A stretch of DNA of 64,000 nucleotides, from assembly GCF_003635165.1 (NCBI RefSeq), contig NZ_ML058597.1:310001-374000 (forward strand). Direction: 5' to 3'. Positions 60,946 through 64,000 of this stretch are shown piece after piece. Position 1 is the stretch's first letter, and each line of letters starts with the position of its first letter. The notes under the pieces were generated by a model. The model was not told the origin of the DNA and did not search any database. It saw nothing but the letters and a program-made list of their open reading frames with translations. The position numbers were made by a program, and so were the translations under genes. This DNA comes from Burkholderia sp. Nafp2/4-1b. GTDB taxonomy: Bacteria; Pseudomonadota; Gammaproteobacteria; Burkholderiales; Burkholderiaceae.

Positions 60946-62448
60946 ATGAGCACCACGAACTTCGTCGCCGTCAGCGACACCGTGCGCACCTTCGTCGCAC
61001 GCGAATTCGGCCTCTTCATCGACGGTGAAATGCAGCCTGCACGCTCGCCCGCGCGGCTCGACGTATACGACCCGGCGACGGGCGAGCGGCTCGCGACGGT
61101 CGCGGATGCGAACGCGCACGACGTCGATCGTGCGGTCGCCAGCGCGAAGCACGCGTTCGACACACGCGTATGGAGCGGGCTGCGTCCGGCCGACCGCGAG
61201 CGCATCCTGCTCAAGCTCGCCGACCTGATCGAAGCCGACGCCGAAACGCTCGCCCAGCTCGAAACGCTGAACCAGGGCAAGTCGATCCACGTGTCGCGCG
61301 CGATCGAGGTCGGCGCGAGCGTCGAATACGTGCGCTACATGGCCGGCTGGGCGACCAAGATCACCGGCCAGACGCTCGACGTGTCGATCCCGTTTCCGCC
61401 CGGTGCGCGTTATACGGCCTATACGCGCAAGGAGCCGGTCGGCGTGGTCGCGGCGATCGTGCCGTGGAATTTCCCGTTGATGATCGCGGTGTGGAAGCTG
61501 ATTCCCGCGCTCGCGGCCGGCTGCACGATCGTGCTGAAGCCGTCCCCTGAAACGCCGCTCACCGCGCTGCGCCTCGCCGAACTCGCGCGCGAAGCCGGCG
61601 TGCCGCCCGGCGTGTTCAACGTCGTCACCGGCGGCCGCGTCTGCGGTGCCGCGCTCGCGAGCCACCCGTCGATCGCGAAGATCTCGTTCACCGGGTCGAC
61701 CGCGACCGGCAAGCTGGTCGGCGCGGCGGCCGTGCAGAACATGACGCGCTTCTCGCTCGAGCTCGGCGGCAAGAACCCGATCGTGATGCTCGACGACGTC
61801 GACGTCGCGCAGGCGCTCGACGGCGTCGCGGCCGGCGCGTTCTTCAACCAGGGGCAGGTGTGCGCGGCCGCGTCGCGCATCTACGTGCACCGCAGCAAGT
61901 TCGCGCAGCTCGCGGACGGCCTCGCGGGCGTCGCGCAGTCGATGAAGCTCGGCGCCGGCCTCGACACGACCGCGCAGATCAACCCGCTGGTGTCCGCGCA
62001 CCATCGCGACAAGGTGGTCGAGCACATCGAAGGCGCGCGCCGCGCGGGCCTCACGTTCCTCGCCGGCGGCACGCCGGCCGACGACCTGCCCGGCTACTAC
62101 GTGAAGCCGGCGGTGATCGCCGATCCGCATCCGGACAGCGCGATCGTGCGCGACGAGGTGTTCGGCCCGGTGATCGTCGTCGTGCCGTTCGACGATGCGG
62201 CCGACGCGGTGCGCCTCGCGAACGCGTCGCCGTACGGCCTCGCCGCAAGCATCTGGAGCAACGACCTGAAGCGCGTGATGAACCTCGTGCCGCAGATCGA
62301 GGCCGGCACCGTGTGGGTGAACTGTCACATTCCGCTCGATCCGTCGATGCCGTTCGGCGGCTACAAGCAATCGGGCATCGGCCGCGAGTTCGGCCAGTAC
62401 GCGATCGAAGGCTTCACCGAAACCAAATCCGTCTGCATCGCGCACTGA
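60946..62448 (+). CDS. NAD(P)-dependent aldehyde dehydrogenase
   Basis: A 500-aa ALDH superfamily enzyme. PWNFP (173-177) holds the catalytic Asn, SFTGSTATGK the cofactor loop, LELGGKNP the general base Glu272, and FNQGQVCAAASR the nucleophile Cys306. The pattern is nearest the phenylacetaldehyde/aminobutyraldehyde group. With the class III aminotransferase 52 bp downstream it would oxidise the aldehyde produced by transamination of a diamine or omega-amino acid. Exact substrate not determinable. Confidence 0.92.
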   Translation: MSTTNFVAVSDTVRTFVAREFGLFIDGEMQPARSPARLDVYDPATGERLATVADANAHDVDRAVASAKHAFDTRVWSGLRPADRERILLKLADLIEADAETLAQLETLNQGKSIHVSRAIEVGASVEYVRYMAGWATKITGQTLDVSIPFPPGARYTAYTRKEPVGVVAAIVPWNFPLMIAVWKLIPALAAGCTIVLKPSPETPLTALRLAELAREAGVPPGVFNVVTGGRVCGAALASHPSIAKISFTGSTATGKLVGAAAVQNMTRFSLELGGKNPIVMLDDVDVAQALDGVAAGAFFNQGQVCAAASRIYVHRSKFAQLADGLAGVAQSMKLGAGLDTTAQINPLVSAHHRDKVVEHIEGARRAGLTFLAGGTPADDLPGYYVKPAVIADPHPDSAIVRDEVFGPVIVVVPFDDAADAVRLANASPYGLAASIWSNDLKRVMNLVPQIEAGTVWVNCHIPLDPSMPFGGYKQSGIGREFGQYAIEGFTETKSVCIAH

Positions 62449-62500
62449 CGCGCGGGCCCATCCAACAACCGCAAAAACCGATCCCCAAGTGGAGACTGCA

Positions 62501-63841
62501 ATGAGCTACAACGAAGCAAAGTTCTGGCACCCGATGCTGCACCCGAACGAGATGAAACAGCGCAAGCCGATCCGCATCGTGCGCGGCGACGGCTGCTACG
62601 TGTTCGACGAAACCGGCAAGCAGCTGGTCGACGGCGTCGCGGGCCTGTGGAACGTGAACGTCGGGCACAACCGCCAGGAAGTGAAGGACGCGATCGTGCG
62701 CCAGCTCGACGAGCTCGAATACTTCCAACTGTTCGACGGCATCTCGCACCCGCGCGCGGAAGAATTGTCGAAGAAGCTGATCGACATGCTGGAGCCGGAA
62801 GGGATGCGCCGTGTGCTGTACAGCTCGGGCGGCTCCGATGCCATCGAGACCGCGCTGAAGATCGCGCGCCAGTACTGGAAGGTGCGCGGGCAGGCCGACC
62901 GTACGAAGTTCATCTCGCTGAAGCAGGGCTATCACGGCACGCACTTCGGCGGCGCGTCGGTGAACGGCAACACGGTGTTCCGCCGCAACTACGAGCCGAA
63001 CCTGCCGGGCTGCTTCCACGTCGAGACGCCGTGGCTGTACCGCAACCCGTTCACGCAGGATCCGGAGGAACTCGGCCGGATCTGCGCGGAAATGCTGGAG
63101 CGCGAGATCCAGTTCCAGAGCCCCGACACGGTCGCCGCGTTCATCGCCGAGCCGGTGCAGGGCGCGGGCGGCGTGATCGTGCCGCCGGCCAACTACTGGC
63201 CGCTCGTGCGCGAGGTGTGCGACCGCTACGGCGTGCTGCTGATCGCCGACGAAGTCGTGACGGGCTTCGGCCGCAGCGGCAGCCTGTTCGGCAGCCGCGG
63301 CTGGGGCGTGCGCCCGGACATCATGTGTCTCGCGAAGGGCATCTCGTCCGGCTACGTGCCGCTCGGCGCGACGGCCGTGAACGCGCGAATCGAAGATGCG
63401 TTCGCCGCGAACGCGGATTTCGGCGGCGCGATCATGCACGGCTACACGTATGCCGGGCACCCGGTCGCGTGCGCGGCCGCGATCGCGAGCCTCGACATCG
63501 TCGTGAAGGAAGACCTGCCGGCGAACGCGGCGAAGCAGGGCGCGTATCTGCTCGAAGCGCTTCGATCTTTCCCGGAACGCTTCCCGGCGGTCGGCGAAGT
63601 GCGCGGCAAGGGGCTGATGCTCGCGCTCGACCTCGTCGCGAACAAGCAGACCCGCGAGCCGATCGACCCGCTGTCGGGCTATGCGAACGCGGTCGCGGAA
63701 GTGGCGCGCGAGCACGGCGTGCTGGTGCGTCCGGTCGGCACGAAGATCATCCTGTCGCCGCCGCTCGTGATCCAGCGCGAGCAGCTCGACCGGATCGTCG
63801 ACGCGCTCGCGGCCGGCTTCGAGGCCGTGCCGTTCGCATGA
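62501..63841 (+). CDS. Class III PLP-dependent aminotransferase (omega-amino acid or diamine)
   Basis: A 446-aa fold-type I aminotransferase. SGGSDAIETALKIAR (109-123) binds the phosphate, LIADEVVTGFGRSG includes Asp250 contacting the pyridine nitrogen, and the PLP Lys279 lies in LAKGISSGYVPLGA. HPVACAAAIASL is conserved near the C-terminus. Similar enzymes use putrescine, beta-alanine, taurine or GABA with pyruvate. GGAG precedes the ATG at 62,501. Co-transcription with the aldehyde dehydrogenase is likely. Confidence 0.92.
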   Translation: MSYNEAKFWHPMLHPNEMKQRKPIRIVRGDGCYVFDETGKQLVDGVAGLWNVNVGHNRQEVKDAIVRQLDELEYFQLFDGISHPRAEELSKKLIDMLEPEGMRRVLYSSGGSDAIETALKIARQYWKVRGQADRTKFISLKQGYHGTHFGGASVNGNTVFRRNYEPNLPGCFHVETPWLYRNPFTQDPEELGRICAEMLEREIQFQSPDTVAAFIAEPVQGAGGVIVPPANYWPLVREVCDRYGVLLIADEVVTGFGRSGSLFGSRGWGVRPDIMCLAKGISSGYVPLGATAVNARIEDAFAANADFGGAIMHGYTYAGHPVACAAAIASLDIVVKEDLPANAAKQGAYLLEALRSFPERFPAVGEVRGKGLMLALDLVANKQTREPIDPLSGYANAVAEVAREHGVLVRPVGTKIILSPPLVIQREQLDRIVDALAAGFEAVPFA

Positions 63842-63886
63842 CGGTATGACGGCGCGGCGGCGTGACGCCGTGAGCGTGTGACGACG

Positions 63887-63930
63887 AACCGGCGGCGGGG
63901 GGCGGGATAACCCGCTGCCCACCGCCGGTT
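63887..63930 (+). terminator. Possible terminator after the aminotransferase gene
   Basis: AACCGGCGG (63,887-63,895) pairs with CCGCCGGTT (63,922-63,930), with further GC pairing inside. Only a weak TTT follows, so function is uncertain. The last 70 bases of the window turn AT-rich and may be the promoter of the next gene. Confidence 0.4.
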
Positions 63931-64000
63931 TGCCGATTTGCGCTATGACCGGATTATTTTGCCTGCGTATTTTTTCGACATCGGAGCAGGATTGCAACGA

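Noticed and set aside
1-64000. Insertion sequences, integrase, CRISPR, tRNA or rRNA genes
   Set aside because: No transposase or integrase motifs, no regularly spaced repeat-spacer array and no tRNA-like sequence were noticed in either strand.

Overview
The window is about two-thirds G+C with strong G/C preference at third codon positions. It is packed with paralogous LysR, AraC and LuxR regulators, MFS and DMT transporters and short-chain dehydrogenases. Together with an Hrp-like type III secretion (T3SS) cluster using HrpB2, HrpB4 and HrpB7 family proteins, this points to a Burkholderia, most likely a Burkholderia cepacia complex species and probably a secondary replicon rich in accessory functions. 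No rRNA, tRNA, CRISPR array or insertion sequence was seen. Product names rest on reading motifs and comparing them with remembered family patterns; no database search was run.

Region 1 (1-21,310) is a compact T3SS island. Two divergent LuxR-type regulators (96-1001 minus, 1282-2115 plus) stand at its left edge. A long plus-strand operon follows: sctV-S-C-D, a 73-aa filament-like protein, sctI-J-K-L-N-O-T-U. Most junctions overlap by 4 to 20 bp. An asparagine synthase gene (asnB) comes next. Converging from the right is sctQ-sctR and a VirB1-like lytic transglycosylase. A stand-alone OmpR-type DNA-binding protein (20,912-21,310) closes the island. All core export genes are present, but no translocon, gatekeeper, needle-length regulator or effector gene was recognised. 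SctU lacks the NPTH self-cleavage motif.

Region 2 (21,310-34,500) is mixed metabolism and signalling. It holds an isoquinoline 1-oxidoreductase-like molybdenum enzyme (iorAB) divergent from its probable AraC regulator, with a perfect 13-bp direct repeat between them. A VpsR-like sigma-54 activator follows, preceded by a sigma-54 promoter and a coupled small ORF. Then come an orphan NarL-type response regulator, a chemotaxis receptor, a 2-dehydropantoate reductase, a MocA-like molybdenum-cofactor nucleotidyltransferase and a Phd/VapC toxin-antitoxin pair.

Region 3 (34,500-41,600) carries an iron module: PiuC-type dioxygenase, Sel1-repeat protein and TonB-dependent siderophore receptor behind a Fur-box-like site. 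Toxin-antitoxin pairs flank it on both sides (Phd/VapC and FitAB). Next is an unusual aspartate carbamoyltransferase with an N-terminal helix-turn-helix. A perfect palindrome overlies its promoter, and a near copy of that palindrome lies inside the gene at the domain junction. An entericidin-type lipoprotein gene with a strong terminator follows.

Region 4 (41,600-64,000) is accessory metabolism: an EamA exporter, an AraC regulator, a moaF-SDR pair, a DapB-like oxidoreductase facing an SDR, a RidA protein and a DHA2 efflux pump with its LysR. Further on are an NmrA/epimerase-like protein with a divergent LysR, a catabolic block (DUF2848 protein, MHS transporter, EthD-like protein, LysR, SDR), a YpfJ zinc metallopeptidase, and a LuxR regulator-aldehyde dehydrogenase-class III aminotransferase module suited to amine or omega-amino-acid breakdown.
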